64,000 nucleotides of DNA from Nonomuraea thailandensis (GTDB lineage: Bacteria; Actinomycetota; Actinomycetes; Streptosporangiales; Streptosporangiaceae), in the NCBI RefSeq assembly GCF_024172165.1, contig NZ_JAMZEB010000002.1, positions 9,026,501 through 9,090,500 of the forward strand, in the 5' to 3' direction. Both the position numbers and the translations under genes were made by a program. This document shows positions 1-6,742 of the stretch, piece after piece; within the stretch, counting starts at the first letter, position 1; each line of letters starts with the position of its first letter. The notes beneath the pieces were generated by a model. That model saw only the letters and a program-made list of their open reading frames with translations, made no database searches and was not told the DNA's origin.

Positions 1-1262
1 CCGGCGGCCTTGGCCAGGCACCAGCGAAGGTGCCGGGATCGGATGTCGGCCAGCTCACCGGCCTCGGTCAGCCGTTCCCTCCCGTACTGGCGGATGGTCT
101 CCAGCGCCCGGTACTCCGTGCCGCCCGGGGACGCCGACACCACCAGCAGGCTCTGTTCGGCGAGCCGGGCCAGGCCGTCGATGACCAGGCCTTCGTCGTC
201 CCCGGTCACCTCCGCCGCCGCGGCGGCGGTGAACGGCGCCGCGAACACCGACACCCGGCGCAGCAGCGCCCGGTCGTCCGGCTCCAGCAGGGCGTGGCTC
301 CAGTCGAGCGCCGCCCGCACCGAACGGTGCCGCTGATCGGCCCGGGAGCCGCCGGTGAGCATGCGCAGGGGGTGGGACAGGGCGGCGGTGATGCCGTCCA
401 GGCCCAGCGTGGGATACCGGGCGGCGGCCAGCTCGATCGCCAGCGCCATGCCGTCCAGCCGCTCGCAGATCGCGGCGACCTGGTCGCGCAGCGCGGGGTC
501 CAGCGGCCAGCCGACCGCCGCCGCCCGTTCCATGAACAGCGTGACCGCGTCCGACCCGCCCTCGGCGGGCAGTGACAGCGGCGGCACGGGATACACCCGC
601 TCGAACGGCACCATCAGCCGGGCCCGGCTGGTCGCGAGCACGGTCACCCGGGGGCACGCCGCCAGCAGCCGCTCCAGGAACAGGGCGACCCCGTCCGCGA
701 CCTGCTCGCAGTTGTCCAGCACCAGCAGCGCGTGGCGGTCGGCCAGCGCGGCGACCACGGACTCGGTCATGTCGCGGCCGGGCTGCTCGCCCAGGCCGAG
801 CGCCCCCGCGACCGCGGTCGCGACCATGCCGGGGTCGGTGACCGGGACGAGGTCGACGAACCACACCCCGTCGGAGTGGTCGCCGGCCGCCTGCGCGGCC
901 ACGGCCAGCGCGAGCCGGGTCTTGCCGACGCCGCCGGGACCGGCCGCGGTCACCTGGCGGTGGGCCCTCATCAGCTCGGCCAGCTCGGCCCGCTCGCTCG
1001 CCCTGCCGATGAACGAGGTCAGCAGGGACGGCAGCACCGGCGCCGGGTGGGGCGAGGCGGCGCCGCCGGCTGGCTCGGGCGCCCGCTGGGCGAGCGCCCG
1101 CCGGTCCGGTACGTCCAGTTTGCGCAGGAGGGAGGAGACGTGGCTCTCCACGGTCCGCACCGAGATGCACAGCCGGGCGGCGATCTCGGCGTTGCTCAGA
1201 TGGGCGCCGACCAGTTCCAGTACCTCGGCCTCGCGGGGCGAGATGTCCACTGCTGCCAACAC
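1..1262 (-). CDS. LuxR-type HTH / NB-ARC ATPase transcriptional regulator (3' end cut by window edge)
   Basis: About 420 residues are visible and the reading frame runs off the left edge. The N-terminus carries a LuxR/GerE helix-turn-helix (residues about 5-60; SPREAEVLELVGAHLSNAEI, then RTVESHVSSLLRKL). A STAND/NB-ARC-type ATPase domain follows, with P-loop GPGGVGKT (Lys114) and a Walker B-like LLVLDNCEQ near residue 180. The HTH precedes the ATPase, the reverse of classical MalT-type LAL regulators but a known actinobacterial arrangement. A sensor region, often TPR, would be expected beyond the edge. The start is GTG 1262; GTG 1250 is an in-frame alternative. It diverges from the VOC genes at 1444, and the intervening region holds TCCGTGG repeats that could be its operator. 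The ligand is unknown. Confidence 0.85.
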   Translation of the reverse strand, partial: MLAAVDISPREAEVLELVGAHLSNAEIAARLCISVRTVESHVSSLLRKLDVPDRRALAQRAPEPAGGAASPHPAPVLPSLLTSFIGRASERAELAELMRAHRQVTAAGPGGVGKTRLALAVAAQAAGDHSDGVWFVDLVPVTDPGMVATAVAGALGLGEQPGRDMTESVVAALADRHALLVLDNCEQVADGVALFLERLLAACPRVTVLATSRARLMVPFERVYPVPPLSLPAEGGSDAVTLFMERAAAVGWPLDPALRDQVAAICERLDGMALAIELAAARYPTLGLDGITAALSHPLRMLTGGSRADQRHRSVRAALDWSHALLEPDDRALLRRVSVFAAPFTAAAAAEVTGDDEGLVIDGLARLAEQSLLVVSASPGGTEYRALETIRQYGRERLTEAGELADIRSRHLRWCLAKAA

Positions 1263-1320
1263 TGTCCCAGTTTGCCCTATCCCCTGCGTAGTGCCCATCC
1301 GTGACGGCCACCGTACGTGG

Positions 1321-1364
1321 TCCGTGGTGCCGATCCGTGGAGCGAATCCGTGGCCGCCACGGAT
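1321..1364. repeat. Three TCCGTGG direct repeats at 13-bp spacing plus an inverted copy
   Basis: The heptamer TCCGTGG occurs at 1321, 1334 and 1347, exactly 13 bp apart. The third copy also forms a near-perfect palindrome, ATCCGTGG-CCG-CCACGGAT, at 1346-1364. The array lies in the 181-base divergent intergenic region between the ATPase regulator and the first VOC gene. This is a good candidate operator for that regulator or another dimeric factor, but binding is inferred only from position and symmetry. Confidence 0.55.
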
Positions 1365-1443
1365 GTGGTCCGCAGGGCCCGGACGCGAAGCTGTGAGCAC
1401 CTACCCGGCGGGTCGACGAGACCCACGACCGACAGGAGCGACC

Positions 1444-1800
1444 GTGACCGGCTCTTCCACGCGGGGCATCAAGACCGTCCTGCACCCCGTGTCCGACCTG
1501 GGCAAGGCCAAGGCGGTGTACGCGGCCCTGCTCGGCCTCGCGCCGCAGGTCGACACCGCCTACTACGTCGGCTTCGAGGCCGAGGGCCAGCACATCGGGC
1601 TGGTGCCGGACGGTGGCCCGCAGGGCATGACCTCGCCCGTGACGTACTGGCACGTGCACGACATCGAGGCGACGCTGGCCGAGGTGATCGCCGCGGGCGG
1701 CACCGTCAAGGAGGCCGTGCACGAGGTCGGCGCCGGCCGCGTGGTGGCCACCGTCCTCGACCCCGACGGCAACGTCCTCGGCCTCCTGCAGGACCGCTGA
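1444..1800 (+). CDS. VOC-family (glyoxalase/bleomycin-resistance fold) protein
   Basis: 118 residues, the size of a single VOC domain. The paired beta-alpha-beta-beta-beta modules are recognisable from the N-terminal KTVLHPVSDLGKAKAVYAAL and the C-terminal VVATVLDPDGNVLGLLQ, which are typical of the superfamily. Such proteins bind a metal and act as lyases, dioxygenases or drug-binding proteins; the substrate here cannot be told. GTG 1444 is chosen because AGGAG lies at 1434-1438 with ideal spacing, although the open frame extends much further upstream. It leads a run VOC-VOC-DUF1801 on the same strand, probably one transcript, next to the TCCGTGG repeats and the divergent ATPase regulator. 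Confidence 0.8.
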   Translation: MTGSSTRGIKTVLHPVSDLGKAKAVYAALLGLAPQVDTAYYVGFEAEGQHIGLVPDGGPQGMTSPVTYWHVHDIEATLAEVIAAGGTVKEAVHEVGAGRVVATVLDPDGNVLGLLQDR

Positions 1801-1850
1801 GCCCCGCCGAACGACCGACCGACTCCCTTCGCTCTCCCCAAGGATCCGCC

Positions 1851-2462
1851 ATGACCTCCTTCGCGTCCGTCACCCTGGAAGTTCCCGACGCCACCGCCGC
1901 CCAGGCCTTCTACCAGGCCTTCGGCCTGGACCCCTACGTCCGCGTACGCGCCTCGGACGCGCCGACGACCGGCTTCCGCGGCTTCGCCCTGTCGCTCGTG
2001 GCGTCCCAGCCGGGCGACGTCGACGCCCTCATCGCCGCCGCCGTCGACGCCGGCGCCACCACGCTGAAGCCGGCCACGAAGAGCTTCTGGGGCTACGGCG
2101 GCGTCGTCCGTGCCCCGGACGGGACGATCTGCAAGGTCGCCACCTCCAGCAAGAAGGACTCGGGCCCCGCCACCCGGCGCATCGACCAGGTCGCGCTCCT
2201 GCTGGGCGTGGCGGACGTCAAGGCGAGCAAGCGCTTCTACGTCGAGCAGGGCCTGGCCGTGGCGAAGAGCTTCGGCGGCAAGTACGTCGAGTTCGACGCC
2301 CCGTCCACGGACGTCAAGCTGGCGCTCTACCCGCGCCGGGCCCTGGCCAAGGACACCGGCGTCACCCAGGAGGGCACCGGCTCGCACCGGATCGTCCTCG
2401 GCGGCGGCACCGGCGCCTTCACCGACCTGGACGGGTTCGTCTGGGAGAGCGCGTCCGCCTGA
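1851..2462 (+). CDS. Two-domain VOC-family protein (glyoxalase-like)
   Basis: 203 residues made of two tandem VOC-like halves. The first starts FASVTLEVPDATAAQAFYQA and ends with APDGTICKVATSS; the second starts RRIDQVALLLGVADVKASKR and ends with LDGFVWESASA. ATG 1851 is preceded by AAGGA at 1840-1844. The gene follows the single-domain VOC gene by 50 bases and precedes a DUF1801 gene by 60, suggesting one operon. Proteins of this pattern are often annotated glyoxalase, but no substrate can be assigned. The second half keeps a lyase-type YVEQGLAV helix, while the metal ligands are not obvious by eye. Confidence 0.78.
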   Translation: MTSFASVTLEVPDATAAQAFYQAFGLDPYVRVRASDAPTTGFRGFALSLVASQPGDVDALIAAAVDAGATTLKPATKSFWGYGGVVRAPDGTICKVATSSKKDSGPATRRIDQVALLLGVADVKASKRFYVEQGLAVAKSFGGKYVEFDAPSTDVKLALYPRRALAKDTGVTQEGTGSHRIVLGGGTGAFTDLDGFVWESASA

Positions 2463-2522
2463 GCCAGGCATCATCCACGACTTCGAACACCCGAGCACAT
2501 CCGCAAGAGGGAGAAAACTGCC

Positions 2523-2963
2523 ATGAGCGACACGTACCAGGGATTCTCGGCCGAGGAGCGGGCCGCGATGAAGGAGCACGCCCAGGACCAGAAGAAGGCG
2601 GCGCGCCGCGCGTCCCAGGCGGACAAGGCGGCGGAGGCCGCCGCGGACGTCCTGGCGAAGATCGCGGAGATGGGAGACTCCGACCGGGTCATGGCCGAGC
2701 GCGTCCACGCCGTCGTCCTGGAGAGCGCCCCGGCGCTGGCGCCGAGGCTCTGGTACGGGATGCCCGCGTACGCGCTCGACGGCAAGATCGTCTGCCATTT
2801 CCAGCCGGCGACGAAGTTCAAGACGCGTTACGCGACCCTCGGGTTCAGCGACCAGGCGCGCCTGGACGACGACACGATGTGGCCGGCCGCCTTCGCCCTG
2901 ACCGAGGTGACGCCCGCGGTGGAGGCGCGGATCAGCGAGCTGGTCAAGCGGGCGGTCAGCTGA
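2523..2963 (+). CDS. DUF1801 (YdhG-like) family protein
   Basis: 146 residues. The first about 45 residues are a charged, Ala/Lys-rich helix (from MSDTYQGFSAEERAAMKEHA). The rest is a DUF1801 domain recognisable by LWYGMPAYALDGKIVCHFQP and by the downstream KTRYATLGFSDQARLDDDTM. Members adopt a small alpha/beta fold; a few are called iron chaperones, but the function is generally unknown. ATG 2523 has a purine-rich GAGGGAGAAAA just upstream. It ends the VOC-VOC-DUF1801 run. The following 202 bases (2964-3165) contain a short imperfect direct repeat (ACGTGCCC-type) at about 3010-3048 but no clear gene. Confidence 0.8.
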   Translation: MSDTYQGFSAEERAAMKEHAQDQKKAARRASQADKAAEAAADVLAKIAEMGDSDRVMAERVHAVVLESAPALAPRLWYGMPAYALDGKIVCHFQPATKFKTRYATLGFSDQARLDDDTMWPAAFALTEVTPAVEARISELVKRAVS

Positions 2964-3165
2964 GACCCGCCCGGCGACGGCGGCGCGAAGACGGCGTGCC
3001 CGTGAGCGCTACGTGCCCCGCGAAGGCCACGTGCCCGCGAGGGCGAGGGAGAACGCGCCGTCCGGGGTGCGGCGGTGGTGAAACGCCTGCCTTTCAGTGC
3101 AGCTGTGTGGAGGTACCGTGCAAAGCATCGCGCAGGTGACGGAGTCCCGCCTAGCGTCGCCAGGT

Positions 3166-4290
3166 ATGCAAGGAGTGGACGTACTGGTCGTGGGTGCGGG
3201 CCTGGCCGGTCTGCGTACGGCGTGCCTGCTCGCCCGCCGCGGGCTCGACGTGCTGGTGGTCGACCGTCGCAGGTCGCTGTCGGCGGGCATCCGCACCACG
3301 GGGATCTTCGTGCGGCGCACCCTCGACGACTTCGACCTGCCGGATCACCTGCTCGGCCCCGGCATCCGCGACGTGCTGCTGTATCCGCCGTCGAGGCGGG
3401 CGCCGATCCGGCTCACCAGCGACCGTGACGAGTTCCGCGTGGCGGACATGGCGGCCGTCTACCGGCACGCGCGCCACGAGGCGGAGTCGGCGGGGGCGCG
3501 GGTCCTGCTGGGCGTACGGTACGCCGGGGCCTCGGCGGGCCTGGTGCGGCTGGCAGGCGCGGAGCCGGTGACGGCGCGGTTCGTCGTCGGCGCGGACGGC
3601 GCCCGTTCCCGGGTGGCGCGCGATCTCGGCCTCGACCTCAACCGGCGCTTCATCGTCGGCGCCGAGCTCGTCCACCCGATCGCGCCGGGCACGACCGCCC
3701 CGGCCTTCCACTGCGTGCTGGACCCCCGGATCGCTCCCGGTTACCTGGGGTGGGCCGTGGACGACGGCCGGCACGCGCACGTCGGCGTCGCGGGTTATCC
3801 GGCCGCGATGCGCGGCGGCGTCCGCCGCCTGCTGGACGCCTTCGCCGCGGACGCCCCCGGTCACGCGCCGCCGGCCGGTCCGGTCGAGCGTCGCGGCGGC
3901 CCCATCCCGGTGGGCGGCGTGCTGCGGCGGCTGGCGTGCCCGGCCGGGCTGCTCGTCGGAGACGCCGCGGGCGCGGTGTCGCCGCTGACGGCCGGCGGGC
4001 TGGACCCGTGCCTGCGCATGTCCGACCTGGCCGCGGCGGTCACGGCCGACTACCTGCGTACGGGCGACCGGAGCGTGCTGGGCCACTACGACGGGAACGC
4101 GTTGAGAGCCCGCTTCCGCGGCCGGCTGCTGCTGCGCCGCGCGTTCACCGGCATCCGCTCCCCCGCCGCGGCCGAGGCCGCGATCACCGTGCTGCGCGGC
4201 CGTGCCGGCCGGGCCCTGGCGGCGCGGGTGCTGTTCGGCGACGGCTCGTTCCCCGACGTCCGGCTCGATCGAGTGGCGAGCGGGACGTAG
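3166..4290 (+). CDS. FAD-dependent oxidoreductase, geranylgeranyl-reductase/PHBH-like
   Basis: 374 residues. The N-terminal Rossmann FAD-binding motif GAGLAG occupies residues 10-15 (DVLVVGAGLAGLRTACLLAR). A second FAD motif with the Gly-Asp pair is LLVGDAAGAVSPLTAGGLDP near residues 260-280. This GDA-SP-GG pattern is common in geranylgeranyl reductase-like and aromatic hydroxylase flavoproteins. ATG 3166 is chosen because the flavin motif then sits at the usual distance from the N-terminus; an in-frame start at 3097 is possible. The next gene, a CPBP protease, starts 11 bases after the stop, so both may be co-transcribed. The substrate is not predictable. Confidence 0.8.
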   Translation: MQGVDVLVVGAGLAGLRTACLLARRGLDVLVVDRRRSLSAGIRTTGIFVRRTLDDFDLPDHLLGPGIRDVLLYPPSRRAPIRLTSDRDEFRVADMAAVYRHARHEAESAGARVLLGVRYAGASAGLVRLAGAEPVTARFVVGADGARSRVARDLGLDLNRRFIVGAELVHPIAPGTTAPAFHCVLDPRIAPGYLGWAVDDGRHAHVGVAGYPAAMRGGVRRLLDAFAADAPGHAPPAGPVERRGGPIPVGGVLRRLACPAGLLVGDAAGAVSPLTAGGLDPCLRMSDLAAAVTADYLRTGDRSVLGHYDGNALRARFRGRLLLRRAFTGIRSPAAAEAAITVLRGRAGRALAARVLFGDGSFPDVRLDRVASGT

Positions 4291-4300
4291 CCTTGCAAGG

Positions 4301-5017
4301 GTGCTGCTGCGCTCGATCGCCGTCCTCACCGCCGCGAACATCCTGAACAACAAGATCGCCCCCCGGCTGGGGCCCCTGACCTCCACCGTCGCCACGGCCG
4401 CGCTGGTCGCGATGGCGCGCAGGTCCGGCGTGTCCTGGAAGGAGCTCGGTTTCGAGCACGGCCGGCGCGGCGCCGTCGCCGGTGGCGTGTTGGCGGCGGC
4501 GGTGGCCGGGGTCTACGCGGCCGGCGTCGCCATGCCCCGCACCAGGCCGCTCTTCCACGACGACCGCGCCCTGTCGCTCTCCCGCGCCCGTGTCCTGGAG
4601 GAGGCGCTGATCCAGGTTCCGCTCGGCACGGTCCTGCTGGAGGAGGTGGGTTTCCGCGGCGCGCTGTACGGGATGCTGCGCCGGCGGCACGGCACGGCCG
4701 CGGCCACGGCGGTCTCCTCCACCCTGTTCGGCCTCTGGCACATCCTGCCCGCGATCGACATGGCCCGCGCCAACCCCGCCCTGGGCGCCCTGACCGCCGG
4801 CGAGTCCCCCGGGCGGCTGGACACCGCGCGGGTGGTGGCGGGGAGCGTGGTTTCCACGGCGGCGGCCGGGGTGCTGTTCTGCGAGCTGCGCCGCCGCCGC
4901 GGCTTGGTGACCCCGGTCATGCTGCATCTGGCCACCAACTCGCTCGGCTACGCCTTCGCGCGGCTCGCGGCCAAGCTGCCGGACCCCGGGGCCGAGAAGA
5001 TTTCGCACCCGAAATGA
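4301..5017 (+). CDS. CPBP-family intramembrane glutamic endopeptidase (Rce1/Abi-like)
   Basis: About 238 residues with several hydrophobic helices. It contains the family motifs in order: EEVGFRGALYGMLRR (EExxxR; Glu pair near residues 114-115), FGLWHILPA (catalytic His near 147) and the C-terminal HLATNSLGYAFARL (HxxxN). These define the CAAX-protease/bacteriocin-processing superfamily of membrane glutamic proteases; the substrate is unknown. GTG 4301 follows GCAAGG closely and lies 11 bases after the upstream FAD oxidoreductase. The frame stays open upstream into that gene, so the start is the least certain point. Confidence 0.8.
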   Translation: MLLRSIAVLTAANILNNKIAPRLGPLTSTVATAALVAMARRSGVSWKELGFEHGRRGAVAGGVLAAAVAGVYAAGVAMPRTRPLFHDDRALSLSRARVLEEALIQVPLGTVLLEEVGFRGALYGMLRRRHGTAAATAVSSTLFGLWHILPAIDMARANPALGALTAGESPGRLDTARVVAGSVVSTAAAGVLFCELRRRRGLVTPVMLHLATNSLGYAFARLAAKLPDPGAEKISHPK

Positions 5018-5147
5018 GCGGTCCATCCCGCCCGGCCCGGGATTGCGAACACGAAACGTAACGATCCGGTGGATCATTCGACCGGCGCGGGATGAAGGTT
5101 TTCGCCCCGCGGCATCGTTTTCTCCCCCCGCCCCCGCATCGGGCCGT

Positions 5148-5167
5148 GGCCTGCTGCGCCGCAGGCC
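5148..5167 (+). terminator. Hairpin, possible terminator after the CPBP gene
   Basis: GGCCTGC-TGCGCC-GCAGGCC forms a perfect 7-bp GC-rich stem with a 6-base loop. It sits in the 256-base gap (5018-5273) between the CPBP gene and vapB. No U-tract follows, as is common in high-GC actinomycetes. A second short inverted repeat, GATCC-GGT-GGATC, lies near 5064-5076. The rest of the gap holds no convincing gene. Confidence 0.35.
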
Positions 5168-5206
5168 TTACCGTCTCCGAGGCGCCTCATTTCAAGGCCG
5201 CGCCCC

Positions 5207-5234
5207 TTGGGATGCGCGCCTGCCCTCATATAGC
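5207..5234 (+). promoter_or_regulatory. Sigma-70-type promoter for the vapBC pair
   Basis: TTGGGA (5207-5212) and TATAGC (5229-5234) are separated by 16 bases and lie about 40 bases before the antitoxin ATG. A purine-rich ribosome site (GGAGGTACGGAGGTGG) follows. Assignment is by consensus match only. Confidence 0.55.
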
Positions 5235-5273
5235 GCAGTTCTCGTCAAGCCGGAGGTACGGAGGTGGTGCTGC

Positions 5274-5498
5274 ATGCGTACGGTAATCGACATCGACAAG
5301 GAGCTCCTGGAAGCGGCTCAGCAAGCGCTGGGTACGCCGACCATGAGAGAAACGGTCCACGCCGCACTGCGGGCGGTCGTGGACCGGGACGCGGAAAGAG
5401 CGTGTGCGATCAGAGCGTTCGAGTTCTGGCGCACGGAGGGGAGCCCGGATCTGCTGGATCCGGAGATCACGAAGCATGCGTGGCGACGACAGGACTGA
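5274..5498 (+). CDS. vapB: VapB-type antitoxin (ribbon-helix-helix)
   Basis: 74 residues. The N-terminus MRTVIDIDKELLEAAQQALG followed by a TMRETVHAALRAVVD helix is the classic actinobacterial type II VapB fold (pfam VapB_antitoxin). It binds DNA as a ribbon-helix-helix dimer, and its C-terminal tail (FEFWRTEGSPDLLDPEITKH) should wrap the toxin. ATG 5274 has a strong GGAGGT upstream. The 3' end overlaps or abuts the toxin gene, the usual translational coupling. The pair is probably autoregulated from the promoter at 5207-5234. Confidence 0.85.
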   Translation: MRTVIDIDKELLEAAQQALGTPTMRETVHAALRAVVDRDAERACAIRAFEFWRTEGSPDLLDPEITKHAWRRQD

Positions 5499-5908
5499 TG
5501 TACCTCCTCGACAGGAGCGCCCTGGCTCGCATCCGCGTCAGTGAGGTGATCTCCAAGGCGCTGCAGCCGCTCTTCGCCGCGCGGTCGGTGGCGACCTGCA
5601 GCGTCATCGACCTGGAGGTGCTCTACAGCGCCCGCGACTACGCCCACTACCTGCGCATCCTGCACGCCCAGCGCCAGTGCGTCCTGCTCCCCGTGGACCA
5701 GGAGGTGCAGGCGCGCGCCATGGCCGTGCAGCGGCAGCTCGTGGAGATCTCCCAGCACCGTGGCATCGGCCCGAACGAGCTGCTGATCGCCGCCTGCGCC
5801 GAGGTGCACGGGGCGACGATCCTGCACTACGGGCACTCCTTCGACATCATCTCGGAGGTGACGGGGCAGCCCTCACTGTGGGTGGTGCCGCCCGGCTCCG
5901 TGCCCTAG
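5480..5908 (+). CDS. vapC: VapC-like PIN-domain toxin with altered acidic residues
   Basis: About 142 residues from GTG 5480, or 136 from ATG 5498, which overlaps the antitoxin stop by one base and has AGGA close upstream. The PIN fold begins MYLLDRSALARI (first catalytic Asp) and the second acidic site is VIDLEVLYSAR. The third motif reads PNELLIAACAE, where VapC normally has PDLLIAA, so Asp appears replaced by Glu. The fourth reads LHYGHSFDIIS, where HYDxDFD is usual, so the metal-binding Asp appears replaced by Gly. VapC toxins are Mg-dependent RNases cutting tRNA or rRNA; this one may be weak or inactive. The start is uncertain. Confidence 0.78.
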   Translation: MATTGLMYLLDRSALARIRVSEVISKALQPLFAARSVATCSVIDLEVLYSARDYAHYLRILHAQRQCVLLPVDQEVQARAMAVQRQLVEISQHRGIGPNELLIAACAEVHGATILHYGHSFDIISEVTGQPSLWVVPPGSVP

Positions 5909-5928
5909 CCCCCGCGGGCCTCGGGAGC

Positions 5929-6648
5929 TCAGGCCGTCGGGACCACCTGGAAGCCCTCCGCGTAGCGGCCCTCGCCGAGCCCGGCCTGCTCGGCCCAGGC
6001 GGCGAAGCGGCTCCGGACGAAGTCGGTGAAGCCTTCCACGTGCGCGACCTGGCTCACGTGCGACTGCAAGGCCGCGAGCTTGCGGTCCATGGACTCGGTG
6101 ATGTCGACCCAGTGGTTGGGCGTGGAGCCGCCGTTCAGCCACACCTCACGTACGGTCCACGCCTCCAGCCCCTCCTCCTTGATCAGCTCCGGGAACGCGT
6201 ACGGATTGCGCGCGTCCGGATAGACCGCGTCCAGGGTGGCGCCGCCCACGGCGCGGTGGTCAGGGTGACTGGGGGCGATGAACTGGTAGTTGCGGTCGGG
6301 GTGGTGGGTGATGACCAGGTCAGGCCTGACCTGGCGGATCACTCTGGCGATGGCCCGCCTGAGCTCCAGCGAGGGCACCACCTGGCCGTCGGAGTAGCCG
6401 AGGAAGCGCACGTCCGTCACGCCGACCGCCTTGGCGGCGGCCAGTTGCTCGGTCCTGCGCAGCTCCGCCATGCCGGAGTTGTCCAAGGTGCGCTCGTTGC
6501 CGCCCGCGTCACCGTCGGTGACCAGCAGGTAGGTGACCTCCACGCCCCTGTCGGCGAACAGTGCCACGCTTCCCGCGGCGCCGAAGTCGGCGTCGTCGGG
6601 GTGGGCGGTCACGACGAGTACGCGGTTGATCTCGCTCTCCGGCAGCAT
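5929..6648 (-). CDS. PIG-L family N-acetyl-sugar deacetylase (MshB/BshB-like fold)
   Basis: 239 residues. The zinc-binding motif AHPDDADF lies at residues 15-22 (His16, Asp19), and the distal His is in PSHPDHRAVG. LLVTDGDAGG is also typical of LmbE/PIG-L enzymes. These remove N-acetyl groups from GlcNAc-type substrates such as GlcNAc-inositol (mycothiol), bacillithiol precursors or antibiotics. Actinomycetes carry several paralogues, so I do not call it mshB. It is convergent with vapC, only 20 bases apart, and diverges from pcrA. ATG 6648 starts at MLPESEINRVLVVTAHPDD. Confidence 0.85.
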   Translation of the reverse strand: MLPESEINRVLVVTAHPDDADFGAAGSVALFADRGVEVTYLLVTDGDAGGNERTLDNSGMAELRRTEQLAAAKAVGVTDVRFLGYSDGQVVPSLELRRAIARVIRQVRPDLVITHHPDRNYQFIAPSHPDHRAVGGATLDAVYPDARNPYAFPELIKEEGLEAWTVREVWLNGGSTPNHWVDITESMDRKLAALQSHVSQVAHVEGFTDFVRSRFAAWAEQAGLGEGRYAEGFQVVPTA

Positions 6649-6742
6649 GACTCCCCTTTCGGATCTTACGTGGAGGACAACCGGAACCCCGCCGACGGCA
6701 TTCCGGGCGCCGATTGTCGGTGGAGCGTCTTAACCTAGGTGG

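Noticed and set aside
5929..6648. mshB (mycothiol deacetylase)
   Set aside because: The PIG-L fold is clear but paralogues are frequent and no other mycothiol gene is nearby, so the specific name was not used.
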